This document shows, piece by piece, positions 22,757 to 34,470 of a stretch of 64,000 bases of DNA (its first letter is position 1; each line of letters opens with the position of its first letter). A program made the position numbers and the translations under genes. Under the pieces are notes generated by a model. It made no database searches. It was not told the DNA's origin and worked only from the letters and a program-made list of their open reading frames with translations. Source of the DNA: Anaeramoeba flamelloides. Lineage: Eukaryota > Metamonada > Anaeramoebidae. The stretch spans positions 1,488,001 through 1,552,000 of the forward strand of contig JANTQA010000033.1 in assembly GCA_027625915.1 (NCBI GenBank), in the 5' to 3' direction.

Positions 22757-24498
22757 AGGAACATAATGTTGATAAATTAATACCGCTTAGTAGTGAACCG
22801 TTTAAAACCCAAATCAAAAAATTAGTCTTTTTAGTCAGGCCCCAAATGTCATCGATGAAAAAAGTGGCTGATCAAATCATACAACATGAGCAAAACCAAA
22901 CAAAAAAAGACAGCGTCGAGCAAAACTTTTATGTCTTTTTCGTTCCAAGGGTCACAATTATTTGTAAAAAGATTCTGGAACAGTTGGGTGTCTCTGGCTC
23001 TGTAATCTATGGGGAATTTCATTTAGATTTAATCCCGTTTGATGAGGACGTCTATTCTTTAGCGAATGAGAAGGCGTTCCGTGATTTTGTGCTTGGTGAT
23101 ATTTCGTCGTTATATTACATCTCGAGGGCGCTTGTGAACATCCAATCCTTTATAGGGATTATTCCCGAGATCTATTACATGGGCAAGCACTCCAAGATCC
23201 TCTCGGAGATGCTCTTGCGTATGCGGCAGGAGTCTGACTTGGACGATTCGCTGACGCCCCAAGTGAAATACTTGGTGATTGTTGATCGAGAAAACGATCT
23301 CTTGACACCCATGGTCACGCAACTCAATTATGAGGGCATGATTGATGAGCTATATGGCATCAGCCACACATTGGTCGAGCTCGATCCGAATGTGCTCGGC
23401 AAGGAAGGGAAGATCGAGAAGGAAAAAGCAATTTTAAATTCGAACGATCTGCTGTTTTCGGAATTACGAGACTTGAATATGGCGCTGGTGTCGCCGTTTC
23501 TAGTCAAAAAGGCCAGGTCCGTCTCGAGCCAATATGACACCAGAAAGCAAGCGCGTAACATTGGCGATCTCAAAAACTTTATCAAGAAACTGCCCAATAT
23601 CCAGCGCGAGCATGCGTCCTTGGGAACACATGTCTCGCTTACCATGGATATTGGCGCCAAGACTACGGGCAACTCCGATTTCTTAGAAAGACTCGATTAT
23701 GAGTTAAATCTGCTGGTGGAAAGCCAGCAGTGTGACGATTACATCGAAGACTGCATTGCACAGCAAAAGGATCTAATCTCCGTGCTAAGGATACTATGCC
23801 TCCAGTCGATGGTCATTGGCGGGTTTAAAAATAAAAAATTTGATTTTTTCAGAAACGAAATTATCCAAACCTATGGCTACAGGCATGTCTTTACATTGGA
23901 TTCTCTTGAGCAACTGGGCATGTTAAAAAAATCTGAAGGCAGATCGAAACGTGGGTTTGCCCAAATAAGGAAAAGCTTGGATTTGATTGATGAAAATTAT
24001 GAGAACACAAAACACTTTTCCTCAGTGCACTCGGGCTATGCCCCCCAAATAATCAAATTGGTTCAAATCTTATTCAATTCCAACCAGGGGTACAACGTGT
24101 TTAAAGATTTGGCAAATAATTTCTATACGCCAGACGTGGGCAGGAAAAGACAAGAAATCTCAATACAAGCGAAAGAAGAAATGAAGGAAAATACTGAAAA
24201 GCATGTCTGCATGGTGTTTTTCGTTGGCGGCGTGACCTTCGCTGAAATTTCTGCAATAAGAATCTTAAACCAAATGGAGCAAACTGGCGTACATTTCGTA
24301 ATTGGTACCACCCATATCACCAATGGTAATAAAATAATTGAATCAACCTTTGAAAAGGTTGAAGACAATATCCTTCAAAAAAAGAAAGACGAATTCTTAA
24401 GAAATAAAAAAATCAGATTAAGAGAAAAGCAACAAGAGCAACTCCAAAAACAACTTTTAAAAAAGGAAAAACAGGAAAAGGGTAAAAAAAAAAATTAA
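22171..24498 (+). CDS. VPS33: Vacuolar protein sorting protein 33 (Sec1/Munc18 family)
   Basis: Exons 22171-22350 (60 codons) and 22759-24498 (579 codons plus TAA) give 639 residues, close to the usual 600-620. VPS33 is the SM-protein subunit of the HOPS/CORVET tethers that chaperones SNAREs for endolysosomal fusion. Family blocks in order: KAIIIDPDLVGALSLI, LVFLVRPQ just after the junction, FVPR, GEFHLDLIPFDEDV, YLVIVDRENDLLTPM with the following TQLNYEGMIDELYGI, YIEDCIAQQKDLISVLR, QTYGYRHVFTLDSLEQLG, HSGYAPQIIKLVQ and FFVGGVTFAEISAIR. The last 60 residues are a Lys/Glu/Gln-rich coiled extension beyond the normal end. Intron 1 (408 nt, AAA|GTAAGT) ends in A40 followed by TTAG. The first part of exon 2 (about 23.0-23.9 kb) is clearly richer in G+C than the rest of the gene. 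Confidence 0.95.
22715..22754. repeat. A40 tract before the VPS33 acceptor
   Basis: Forty A residues followed directly by TTAG|GAA, the exon 2 acceptor. A T/C-rich stretch lies just upstream (22684-22714). Confidence 0.95.
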
Positions 24499-24781
24499 AT
24501 TTCATATTTTGTTTTTGATCAATTGAATTTTTAATTAATTTTCTGTTGTTTTTTTTCTTTTTTCTTTTTTCTTTTTCCTAATTTTTCTGTTGTTTTTTTC
24601 CTTTTTTTTTTATTTTTTTTTTGACTTCTTTTTTCTTTTTATTTTTTTTAATGAATTTTTTCTATATTTTTTTTTAAAACAGTGGAAACTTTAAAAAAAA
24701 TTAAAGATTCATAATCGTGCTAATTTTAATGTTTTAATAAATATTTAAACTTTTCAATTTAAAAAAGAAGATTATAAATTA

Positions 24782-25335
24782 TATAATGTCCATTTCACTC
24801 AAAGAGACTCAGCCAAAAATGAAAAATTCACTTTCTTTTTTTTAAGAATCAACCAAACTACAATTGTTTAAAAATAAGAGAAATAATATACTTGAGATTA
24901 GAGTTGAGATTCATAATAGAAATACCCAAACAAACCTTACATTTCAAAAAAAAAAAAATGTTAAAAACTTTTTTGGTCTCCTTTCATTGGAACTTCTCTT
25001 GCAAGAATTTCTCTATTTCTTTTGAAAATTAAAATTGTTAACAATAAGTTTTTTTAATTATAAATGTATGAATTTTAAAAGAACATACAAATCCTCACTT
25101 TTCTATGTGCTAATTTGGAGTTTCAAACTCCTTTTTTTTTCAAATTAACTTTTTGCAAAAAAAAATAAAAAAGAAAAGAAGAAAATAAGAAAAGAAAAAT
25201 AAATTGAATAAATGAGAAAAAATGATAAGATTAAAAAATTGAAAATTTATTTTGAGAAGAGAAATGAATCAAACTCATAGAATCTATTCCATTTCTTCAA
25301 TCAAACTGATCCCCCTTGACTTAAAAAGAGTTTGA
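24782..25335 (+). mobile_element. Family B MITE, copy 2
   Basis: The left end is TATAATGTCCATTTCACTCA; the 3' part has AATTGAAAATTTATTTTGAG and CCCCCTTGACTT. It is colinear with 4482-5021. Confidence 0.7.
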
Positions 25336-27100
25336 TTCAATATATCAAGTATTCGAAAATAATAAATTAATTCATGAAATAAAAGATAGAAATAATAAAA
25401 AATATTTTATACTATCAGAAAGAATTAATTTAGAATTTGAGAAAAATTAAAATTTAAAAAAAAAAAATAAAAAAAAATTAAAAGAAAATTCTAGTACAAG
25501 GATTGAAAGAATGATAACATATAAAAAAAGTTTTTAATTTAGTAAATTAATATAATATAAAACCAAGATATTTTATTATATAAGAGAGGTTTTAATGATA
25601 ACATGTATTATCATAATATAATGTATAAAATTCTAATAAAGTTGTGATTAGTCTTAGTTGAAAAAGAAAAAAATTAAAAAATCATTATTAGTCCTACTTT
25701 ATCTCAAAAAAATCATAAAATCACAATATTTCAAATTATCACAATAAAATTAAAAATTATTTTTTTGAAATCACTTTAAAAAAAAATACCTTGACTTCAG
25801 AAAAAGCCTTGAGACTTTTTGAACTATTTTCCCTTTTAAAAGTGTTTAATGGTTTTTGAATGTGTTGTATAGTGTCTCTAAGTGTTTGGAAGGTTTGGAA
25901 GACAGAAAATTTTTTGTCGAGGAACAGAATGAATTTTATTGTTTTTAACAACAATATTTTTTTTTTTTTAACAAAATATAAAATCTCCAATGAATTTTAT
26001 CAAAGAAATAATCATTCTTTTTTAAAATGTATTTGAATACGAAATAAACATGTTTTTTTTTTATTAAAATGGGGGTTACTAACTTCACATGTTACATAAT
26101 CAAAAAGAATGAAGAGTTATTTTCTTTCTTTATTGGTGATCGATAAAAAAAAAAAAAACTCTTTAAACTCTAGTTGTATTTTCCATACACATGTAAATAT
26201 GAGTACAAAAAGAATAACAAAAAGAAAACGTATGTACAAAAAATCTTAAAAATTGGTGGTAATGTGGCTATTTTGTTGTGAAAGCTTTTGAAAAGTTCTC
26301 CAACTCCTTTCAGCTTTCCTAGAATATTGAAAAACATTTTAGCGCAAGAAAACATTCTTTAAAGAATACCTGAAGGGTTGGTTGTTTTAGAAGTATTTAT
26401 TCAACGCAATTTATAACATCAAGATTGACGGAGAAATTATTTCTTTGCCTTTTTTTAATTTTTTGTCCTAAAGGGTTGATAGATTTTTCAATCAAATCAA
26501 TAAAATAAAATGATAAATCTTTGAACTGGTCCTTGATTAAATCAAAGGATCTTTTTTGTTGTTTTTAAAAAGAATAACTTATTTTTTGAGCCTCTTTTTT
26601 TTTGATCAAAAAAATTTACATTTTAAAAATAGTCTCGAATTATCCCTAAGCGTCTTCTACTGTTATATCAGTTTTACTTTTTTATTACGATGTTTTGATA
26701 TCTATCATGATTTTTATAATATTATTGTGGTTTTAATAAATATATCATATATGGGATATTAGGGTGATATTATTGATTATTGACATTTTATATAAATTAG
26801 AATTTGATAAAAAAAGTTCTGTTTTTAAAAATTTTCTCTTGAATTGACAAATATATCATCAAATCTCATATGAAATGTTATTAAAAATTTTATTTTAGAT
26901 TAAAAATTGTTTTAAAATATTGGAATAGAAGAATTTTTTCAATTAACAATATTCGAAAAATATTGAATATCAAAAAAAAAAACAGATTGATAAAAGAGTT
27001 AGATTAACTATTTAATTTAAAATAAGAAATCAAAGCTATGGATTTTATTATAATTAAGATTTTTTTTTGATTTTACAAACTTTTTACTTTTCCCAAATAT
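25336..27100. other. AT-rich spacer with exon-like islands
   Basis: It is mostly A/T runs. On the minus strand, 25797-25900 reads QTLRDTIQHIQKPLNTF and ends at a good donor (GTCAAG|GTATTT), and about 26415-26570 reads DLIEKSINPLGQKIKKRQ. I could not connect these into a gene. Confidence 0.3.
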
Positions 27101-27700
27101 TTATAAAATATTGTTTGGGTTTATTCGTTTCCTCCTCTTTTTACTCTTTAATCCAAGTGTTTTTTTATTTTTCCGGGGAGGAAAGGGGTAAAAGGAATAA
27201 AAAAAAATATACAAATTGATAGACTTGTTCATGATTAGATCTTAAACCACTTGATCAGATCATATCTTTAACAAACTGAAAAAAAAAAACATACTTGAAT
27301 TAAATGATATCGTGTGAAGTTATTGGAAATGAACAGACGTAAACTGAATCGGAATTTTAGTAGAATACGTTTAATTAATACTCGGGTATGGTAAATACTC
27401 TTGAATGGGTAACTTGTTGTGGGATTGTCATGAAATAATATTTGGGAAACTTTTAAAAAAAAAATATAAATAACAAAAAAAAAAATCATCAAAAAAATTT
27501 CAAAAATTACCAAAAATAAATATTTAGAAAACCAATTCTTGTATAACAACGAGCATACTATTTTAGATTTTCAAGCTAACTTTAGATAAATTTGTGGAAT
27601 GGCCTCTCATCGATAATAATACATTTATAAATTAATAAACACTCGGCATTTTCTAGATAAACCATTTCAACAAAAGCCAAATTTAAAACTGAACAAAGCA
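27101..27700 (-). CDS. Possible three-exon gene, unidentified
   Basis: Tentative. An exon at 27449-27289 has an acceptor TTTTTTTAAAAG|TTTCCC and donor CAA|GTATGT, and encodes a stop-free stretch containing SQILFHDNPTTSYPFKSIYH and LKFRFSLRLFISNNF. In phase with it, 27223-27101 encodes a basic tail (TLGLKSKKRRKRINP) ending in TAA, and upstream sequence near 27700-27630 reads LNLAFVEMVYLENAECLLIY with a possible donor in the right phase. I do not recognise the family, and no start codon was found. Confidence 0.3.
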
Positions 27701-28222
27701 ATCTATTTCAATTGATCTATATTTTATTAGATATTTTAACTTTTATATTTAAAAAAATTTACTGTATTAAAACCGAAATTTCCAAAAAAATTAAAAAGAA
27801 ACAACCACTCACACATTCAACAATCTGGTAAAATCAAATACTGTTTAATTCAATTTCTAAGGTTTTTTATTTTATTTTTTTTCAATTGTTTTTTTCATAT
27901 TTTTTTTTTTCTCCGTTTTTTATCTTTGGTTTCGAAATAATTTTTTCAATTCATTTTTTAAAAAAAAGATATCACATCGGTTGTAATATGTCTACATTTA
28001 ATATAGGATAAAATCTCTCCAAATAAATTTAGAATTTAATACAAATAGAGGATAATTTTAACAAATTACATCTGGTAAATAATAATTAATAAAAAAAAAA
28101 AAGGTTGAAGATTTTTTCAAATATTAATCACAAATTAGTTGAAAAGAAAAAGGAGATTAACAAAAAAAAGGGAAGAAATTAGATTGTTTGGATATTTTTT
28201 CTGGGATTGACACATAGTAGAC

Positions 28223-28546
28223 AGATCCTTTTTACTGATCGAATATTTTGCACAATTGAAAATTTAAGATTGAAATTCGAAACAAACAGGCCGCCAATGC
28301 AGAAAAGTTTTAATTATACATATTTGGGAAATTGTTAGATACAATGCGATTTGTGAAATAAAATCTTCTTTTCATTTTTTCATTTCTCTCCTTACACTAT
28401 CTTGAATTCTAAAACTTTGACCAATCACAGTCCGTCTTTTGAAGAAATGACACAGGATCTGTGGTACACTGGGTTCAATACCAAACAAGAAGATGGATGT
28501 TTGATTCTTCTTAATCACATAATTTACGAGATTACTTCAATTTAGA
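28223..28546 (+). CDS. Possible 3' exon(s) of an unidentified gene
   Basis: After an acceptor-like CAATCACAG (28420-28428) the plus strand reads SPSFEEMTQDLWYTGFNTKQ, then EDGCLILLNHIIYEITSI and TAG at 28546, with unusually balanced base use. A second open stretch upstream (about 28227-28333) reads FETNRPPMQKSFNYTYLGN. I could not find a donor that joins them in phase. If real, the gene is convergent with the uL13 gene. Confidence 0.25.
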
Positions 28547-28890
28547 TCAAAGTAGATGGTTGTAAAGACAATAATTGTATTGAAAAGAGTTGTGCTTAAT
28601 CAAAAACAAAAAAAAAAAAAAAAAAAATCCAAAACAAAGCACAAAGACAAAAAATGAATTATTTTTAGATATCTATATAAGGTTTATAGAAAATTTTCAA
28701 CGCTTTATTTTTGAGTTTTAAATGAATTCGTTTGTATTGTGTTTTTGTTTCATAAAATATAAAAAAAAATTATTATATTTTGGTAAATGAAAAAAAAATC
28801 GAAAAATAAGAATTAATTTTTAATTAAAATCAAATTAATTAAAAACAAAGGCGTTATTTAGATTCGATTAGAATGTCCTAGATTATAAAT

Positions 28891-29817
28891 TTAAAGACAA
28901 CCAAATTGTTTTAAGATTGGATCTAATTTTTCAAGTTCCTTTTTTTTGTTTTCGAAGGCTTGTTCAACAATTTTCTTTCTGGCGTTTTTTTGGAGGAAAT
29001 AGTTTTTTGCTCTTGCCTTTCTTTTCTTTTCAAGTTCTCCAACAAGTTCTGAATGTTTCCAACCAAATTCGTGTGAAAGTCTTCCTAATTTGGTAGATTT
29101 TCTGAATGGTTTGACTTTTAAGACCTTAAGTGCTTCTGGTACAACAACTCTTTGTCTTTTGTCATAAGGGGCTGGGATCCCTTCAAAGACCTTTAATCTT
29201 TTGAGTGCTGCAGTTCCTCTGAAGGTTTTGTGTGGAAGCATTCCTCGAACGGATTTCCAAAAGATTCTGGATGGTTCCCTATAATGGAATGGACCGTGGT
29301 TTGGTCTTACACTTGTTCTTTTTCTTTTCCATTGGCAATATTTTTCTTTTTGGTTGCAAAGCATAATTTGAAATAGAACCGTTTTGGAAGTGAATTACAA
29401 TTAAGTGTTCGGAATGTTTTTTGTTTGTTTTTGGATTTTTTTGGTTTTTTGTGGATTATTTGGTAATTTGTTTTGTTTAAAATTCGGAGAAAAGGAAAAG
29501 GAAAAAGAAAATGAAAAAAAATTTGTAAAGCAAAAAAAAGAAAAAAAGAAAAAGTTTTTTTTTAATTTTGAAAAAAGTAAAATTATTTGTTTGTGTGGTT
29601 CTTTGGATCTAAACCAGATCTTATCGTTGTAATCCAAAATCTTCAATAGAATCTTAAAAAAAGAAAATTTACCTCTTGTTCTTGACCAAGGTCCAACAAT
29701 AATAATCTCTTCACATCTTACAACAACTACTCTGTTTCCTGAAAGGAGTTGTTTGGCAATTACAGATGCAAGCCTTCCCATAATGTGTCCACTTCCGTCA
29801 ATAATGGTTGTAGTCAT
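28891..29817 (-). CDS. RPL13A: 60S ribosomal protein L13a (uL13)
   Basis: Minus-strand exons 29817-29673 and 29345-28891, with a 327-nt intron (AGAG|GTAAAT..CCAAAAAG|AA, inside a codon), give 199 residues; human L13a has 203. It is a structural protein of the large ribosomal subunit. Motifs: IIDGSGHIMGRLASVIAKQL, VVVVRCE, then across the junction GPWSRTREKYCQWKRKR, GPFHYREPSRIFWKSVRGM, LPHKTFRGTAALKRLKVFEG, PAPYDKRQRVVVPEAL and LGRLSHEFGWKH, with a basic helical tail. Placing the junction here keeps the residue spacing to the human protein without a gap. The intron holds no recognisable snoRNA box pair. Confidence 0.97.
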
Positions 29818-30222
29818 TTTGATTATTTTATAAATTTAGAATATTCAAAAAAAAATGATTTTTTTGTTTTTTGATTGTTGTTTGCTTTTTTTTTTTCAAA
29901 ACTTTTTGTAATTGATTCATTTAACTATTTTTGAAATTTTGATTTTTAGAGTATTGTTGAAGAAAAAACACTGAGTGTTACTGATAATTGAAACTCTGAT
30001 AACTAAAATATCAGTCCTTAGTTAGTTTGAGAAAAGAAAGCGAACCCAAAAATAAATCATAATCGAATCTTTCATTTTTTGTTTTTATAGACTTAATATT
30101 TTGATTAAATTTTGGTTTTGAATGTAGAAACGTGTTACAGATGGAGTTCTTGAAATTAGACAATGAACAAATTTATCAATTACAGAATAAACGATACAAA
30201 ACAGGCCAGAGAAGATGTGTGT
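29818..30222. other. uL13 upstream region
   Basis: About 400 bp of AT-rich DNA between the uL13 start and the TTAA element. No motif I can name. Confidence 0.4.
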
Positions 30223-30759
30223 TTAAGGGACTAGTAACTCTTATTTATTTTTAATCCCAAAGGTAATTGAGTAATTACATTCACAAGGATATGATTAAAC
30301 CCGATAAATAAACTCATTTATCAGCTTTAGAAAGATGGATTATCATTTTTAATATAGTTTATTATCTAAATTTAATTTCAGTAAAAAGAATCTCTTCCTT
30401 TTTTCTTGTTTGTATTTTTGGATCAAATTATAAAAGAGAAAAAATTATCAAGAAATTTTAATTTTGAGGAAACTTCACTTTATGGGATTTCTAAGAGTCT
30501 GTATGGCCAACGAACCTTGGAAAGAAATCTTATTTGACAAATGCAATCAAAATAAAACAAATATTGAATCCTTGGAGATCTAAAAAAATTGATCATCTAT
30601 TTTATTCTCTAAAAATTTATTAAATTTATTGAAATATATAATAGATTATTTAATATTTTTTTTTCAAATACTAAGAGTGTAAACAACCAACTGTTATCGT
30701 TTAATATTCTATTCATTTGTCATTGATTTATTCTGTACTCAAGGAGTGACTTGAAACCA

Positions 30760-31550
30760 AAAGGGGTATTTCAAAATTGCCCTTCTTTTGATTGACAAAA
30801 TTCAAACAACAAAAAAAAATCTTTCGAGAGGATATCTTTGACAAAAAAATAACAAAAAAAAAATTAGTCTCCTTATTGACAAAAAATTGAAATTAAAAGA
30901 ACAAAAAAAAATTTCAAAAGGATTACTAATTTGAAAAAAATTCAATGTAAAAAAAAAAATTCATAAAATTAATACAAACAAAAAATTTCAATTAAAAAAA
31001 GGTGTAAAAAGAATTCTCAATTCCAATAAATAAAATTTGATAAAAAAAATTATTTGTTTCTTTTTTCATATTTGCAAAGGGTTAAATTTCTTCAATTTAA
31101 AACAAATTATTTTCATTACGTGCACAATCCATTTAATTCAATTTAATCTAATTTGTGATGATTTTATAACCTTCTAAATATGACAAAGTAAGATTTTGTA
31201 ACATTATAGAGAAAAAATTAACTCATCGAGAAATGATAAAAATGAAAAAAAAAATTTTTCAAAATATCAAAATAACCAAAGTGACTATTCAAAACCACAA
31301 AATTTGTGTTCAAATTTATATATTCTAAACATTCTAATTGGGAATTGGGTATCAATATGTTTTTTTTTTTTTTTTCTAAAAGTTTCCTCTCTTTTAGATT
31401 GTTGATTTTTGGAGGTCAATTTCAAAAGACAGGTTAGTTATTTTTTGATTTATATTAGGCACTTAGAGAAAAATTACATTTTTTTTTTTTTTTTTATTTC
31501 ATAAAATTATTTTCAAGCTTAACGAATCAACCCTCAAAATCAGTTATTTG
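30760..31550. repeat. Family L repeat, copy 2
   Basis: Colinear with 11140-11870 (GGGGTATTTCAAAATTGCCC, CATATTTGCAAAGGGTTAAA, TTTAATCTAATTTGTGATGA). It lies inside element K copy 1. Confidence 0.65.
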
Positions 31551-31561
31551 AATATAAGGTA

Positions 31562-32139
31562 TTTCCAAAAAAGTGCGGTATTTTTTTTTTTACATTTCAT
31601 AAAAAACCTCTTTGTTAGTGAAGGTATTCGTTAATTGGCAATACTAAATTAAGTTCAGAATTAATACTGATTGAATCAATGACTTGGGTATTGGTTTCAA
31701 TTAATATATTATATGCAATATTTTCAAATAAATGAATAAAGTAAATAGCATTTATTTTGGTGAAAACGATGTAAATCCAATTTCAATAAAAAAATGAAAA
31801 TCTAGAAAGGGTGTACAATGATTTTTTAAATAACCAAATACAATTCTGTGTTTTTAATTCTATTTGACAATATGTTGAGATTATCAAGTTATGAAAATGG
31901 TTTTTTGGATCAAAAATAAAATAATTAACATCAATTTTTACTCCCTAAAAAATATCTGATAAAATCGATATCAAAAAATTTAATATCTTTTATTTATGTA
32001 ATACAATACTAAGAATCAAATTAAATTATTCTCAGGTATCTATACACTGTATTTAATGATTTTGTATAATAAAAAACTTTTTTGAAGAATGAGTTTATTA
32101 AATATATTTGAAAATAAATTTGCCCGACTTTTTAGGAAA
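31562..32139. mobile_element. Family C MITE, copy 2
   Basis: 578 bp, TA at 31560-31561 and 32140-32141. Ends are TTTCCAAAAAAGTGCGG and the reverse complement of TTTGCCCGACTTTTTAGGAAA. Colinear with the copy in eIF4E intron 2. Confidence 0.75.
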
Positions 32140-32151
32140 TAGCTTATATAT

Positions 32152-33197
32152 AAACCCAATTCCAAAAATTGGGGCACACCTTCAAAATCAATTTAATTCC
32201 AAGAAAAGTGATATTTGACTCTTAAATAGAAACATTAGATATTAACAATCAATGTAAATAATTTTAATGTTAATTATTTATTATTTTTTTTCATTATTTT
32301 TTGATTTTTGATTTTCAATAATTTTTTTGATTTTTTTTGTATTCTTTTTTTTCAAATAAAAAAAAAATTTTCTCAAAATCACTTTAAAATGAAATTTAAA
32401 AGTTTTCATTCTGATCACAAAAAAAAAATTTTTTTTTTTCTCTCAAAAAGAAAAAAGATTCTTTTTTTATCGAGAAAAATTTTTTTTTGAAAAAAAATCA
32501 TGATACGGTATGCTAGGACACGTGGCCTACAAACAGACCTTATTATCATTAATGGAAGTGTGAATACTGAATGTAATATTAATGATATTATCAAAAAAAT
32601 CAAAGGAAATTCAACTCGCTAATTCAGAATATGGTGAGTTGAAATGGATTTTCCAAAAGGATGGAGCTTGTCCAAATACCTCAAAAAAAAAAACTCAAAC
32701 TTACTTAAATCGGGGATGTACTGTTCTTGACCCTTGACCTCCTATTTCACAAGATTTAAATCCAATTGGGAATTTATGGATACTAAACTGAAAAATTGTA
32801 CTAAAAAACGAAGAAGAATTTTTAAAATTTTCACTAATGTATGAAATACTTTGAGTTGGGAAACCTAAGATAATTAGTAAACTCTATATTTAAAAGGATA
32901 GATTTAGTTATCAAAAGACAGGTTGAATCTATTAATAGTTTTTATTAATTTTTCTTTCAATAAAAATGGATTTTTTTGGTAACCGTGTTCCAAAAAATAG
33001 GGGCACACTTTTTTTTATTTTTTTCCTTTTTTATTTTTCGTATTGAATTTTAAATTTACTATAAAATATATAAATAGTATTAATTAAATCTTTTCGGGTC
33101 TTTTATTATTTTAATGTTCAAATATCATGTATTTTGGAGTATATTTTTATTAATGTAATTTTTTTTTTTTGTCTCCCATTTTTTGGAATTGAGTTTA
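32152..33197 (+). mobile_element. Decayed Tc1/mariner transposon with transposase relic
   Basis: Inverted ends AAACCCAATTCCAAAAATTG and the reverse of AAACTCAATTCCAAAAAATG, each preceded by TATATAT. Plus-strand translation around 32503-32625 gives LIIINGSVNTECNINDII, and 32636-32795 gives WIFQKDGACPNTSK (second catalytic Asp region) and then ISQDLNPIGNLW, where the family has NPIENLW: the third catalytic acid is Gly. An internal stop lies between these last two motifs and the N-terminal half is missing. Confidence 0.75.
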
Positions 33198-33216
33198 TAT
33201 ATATATATATATAAAG

Positions 33217-33750
33217 ATAAACCCCAAGGCAAAATTTTTAACACACCAAAATTCAATTTGTGAAAAAAAAAAACTTATTTAATCAATTCAAGAAGATTTA
33301 CCAAATTAGAACCATCCACTAATTGAAATGTTAAGAATTCTTTATAAATTACAATACTCACAAAACAATAAATAAATAATTATCAATACAAATAAATCAT
33401 GGGTGTGTTAAAAAGTTTGGAAAGAGTAAAACAAAAAAATATATTGATAAATTTGTTTAAATTCTATTAGGAATATTGATCAATCAAAGGTTAGATACTA
33501 CCAACTAATTTTATCTGAGTTCTTCTATTTGGTACAACTTGACTTTAACATAATATCAATTGTTTGAAAAAATATTGATAAAATGAAACAAATTACGTAA
33601 TACAAATAATGAAAGGAAAAGAAAAACTAAAAGATGAAAATATGATTTTGTATTTTTCAAAAATCAAAATTATCTTCAATTTCAATGAAATTGTATTATT
33701 GTGATTGTTTGGATCGTTTTAGCTGTCAGAAAAATTTTGAATTTTAGTTT
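33217..33750. mobile_element. Family D MITE, copy 1
   Basis: About 534 bp, nearly identical over its length to 54691-55221. Ends contain CAAAATTTTTAACACACC and the inverse TTTTTGAATTTTAGTTT; both copies sit between TA runs. The outer end resembles the adjacent Tc1 relic, so D may be a non-autonomous relative. Confidence 0.8.
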
Positions 33751-34470
33751 ATATATATATTACAATTATTTATTTGAATTCATTTTATTTGTTTGAAAAT
33801 AATCAAAAAATTGAGAAATAATCGTTAATTCTGTTGGGACTTTTAATCTTTGGGTTATTAAATAAAAACAAAAATAATTAAGATTGGGTTATTAATTATT
33901 GAATTCAAATAATCAAATTAAAAAGGATTTATTTATATTATAAGTTGAATCTGTCAAGTTTTTAAAAAAAATTCTAGTTTTATTTTTAAAATTAATGGCT
34001 AGTTTACTTTTACTCCTAGCTTCTGTTAAAAAAAAAGAAAAAAAATATTTAAACTGTTCTTCGAAATAAAATTAATTATTTTTTTCCAAGTTTTAAAATA
34101 TTATTATAATTTTTTTTGATACTAAGTAGATTTTTAATACTGAATTATTTCTAGACTTAGTGGTTTCGTTTTTAAAGTGTATTTTTTGTACAACGTCATT
34201 TAATATATTTTATAATTTATTTCTTCTTTCAAAAAAAAATAACTTAAATTGAAATAATTCACAAATATGTTGGGGTTTTGAACTTTTCAAAATAGAGAAA
34301 AATGGTTCACACTTTTAAAAACAATAATTTATTTTAAAAAATAGCTTAAATGTAATTTTTTTTGTGGTACTCATATTTTTACTTGAAATTTCATTTTCAA
34401 GATGAGTTAAATTTTTTTTATTAGCTTAGAAAATTATGATAAGATTTTTTGAAGTTTACTAGTCACTTAA

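Larger units (their letters stand above)
30227..34466. mobile_element. TTAA-flanked (piggyBac-like) element K, copy 1, with nested insertions
   Basis: TTAA at 30223-30226 and 34467-34470. The left end is GGGACTAGTAACTCTTA; the right end is the reverse complement of GTGACTAGTAAACTTC. The flanking parts (about 30227-30735 and 33755-34466) match copy 2 at 40643-42515 as one continuous sequence. The roughly 3 kb between them consists of other repeats (families L, C, a Tc1 relic, and D) inserted later. No transposase frame was found, so the piggyBac assignment rests on the TTAA flanks and GGG-type ends only. Confidence 0.7.

Noticed and set aside
23328-23672. Antisense frame of 114 codons over VPS33
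   Set aside because: A by-product of the G+C-rich sense codons; no family similarity.
28455-28485. GGTTCAATACC resembling a tRNA B box
   Set aside because: No A box, acceptor stem or anticodon arm can be drawn around it; the stretch reads better as an exon.
29346-29672. uL13 intron as a snoRNA host
   Set aside because: I could not find a paired C box and D box with a closing stem.
30227-34466. Element K considered as a retroelement
   Set aside because: Inverted ends and TTAA flanks, no direct terminal repeats and no reverse transcriptase motif; it fits a DNA transposon.
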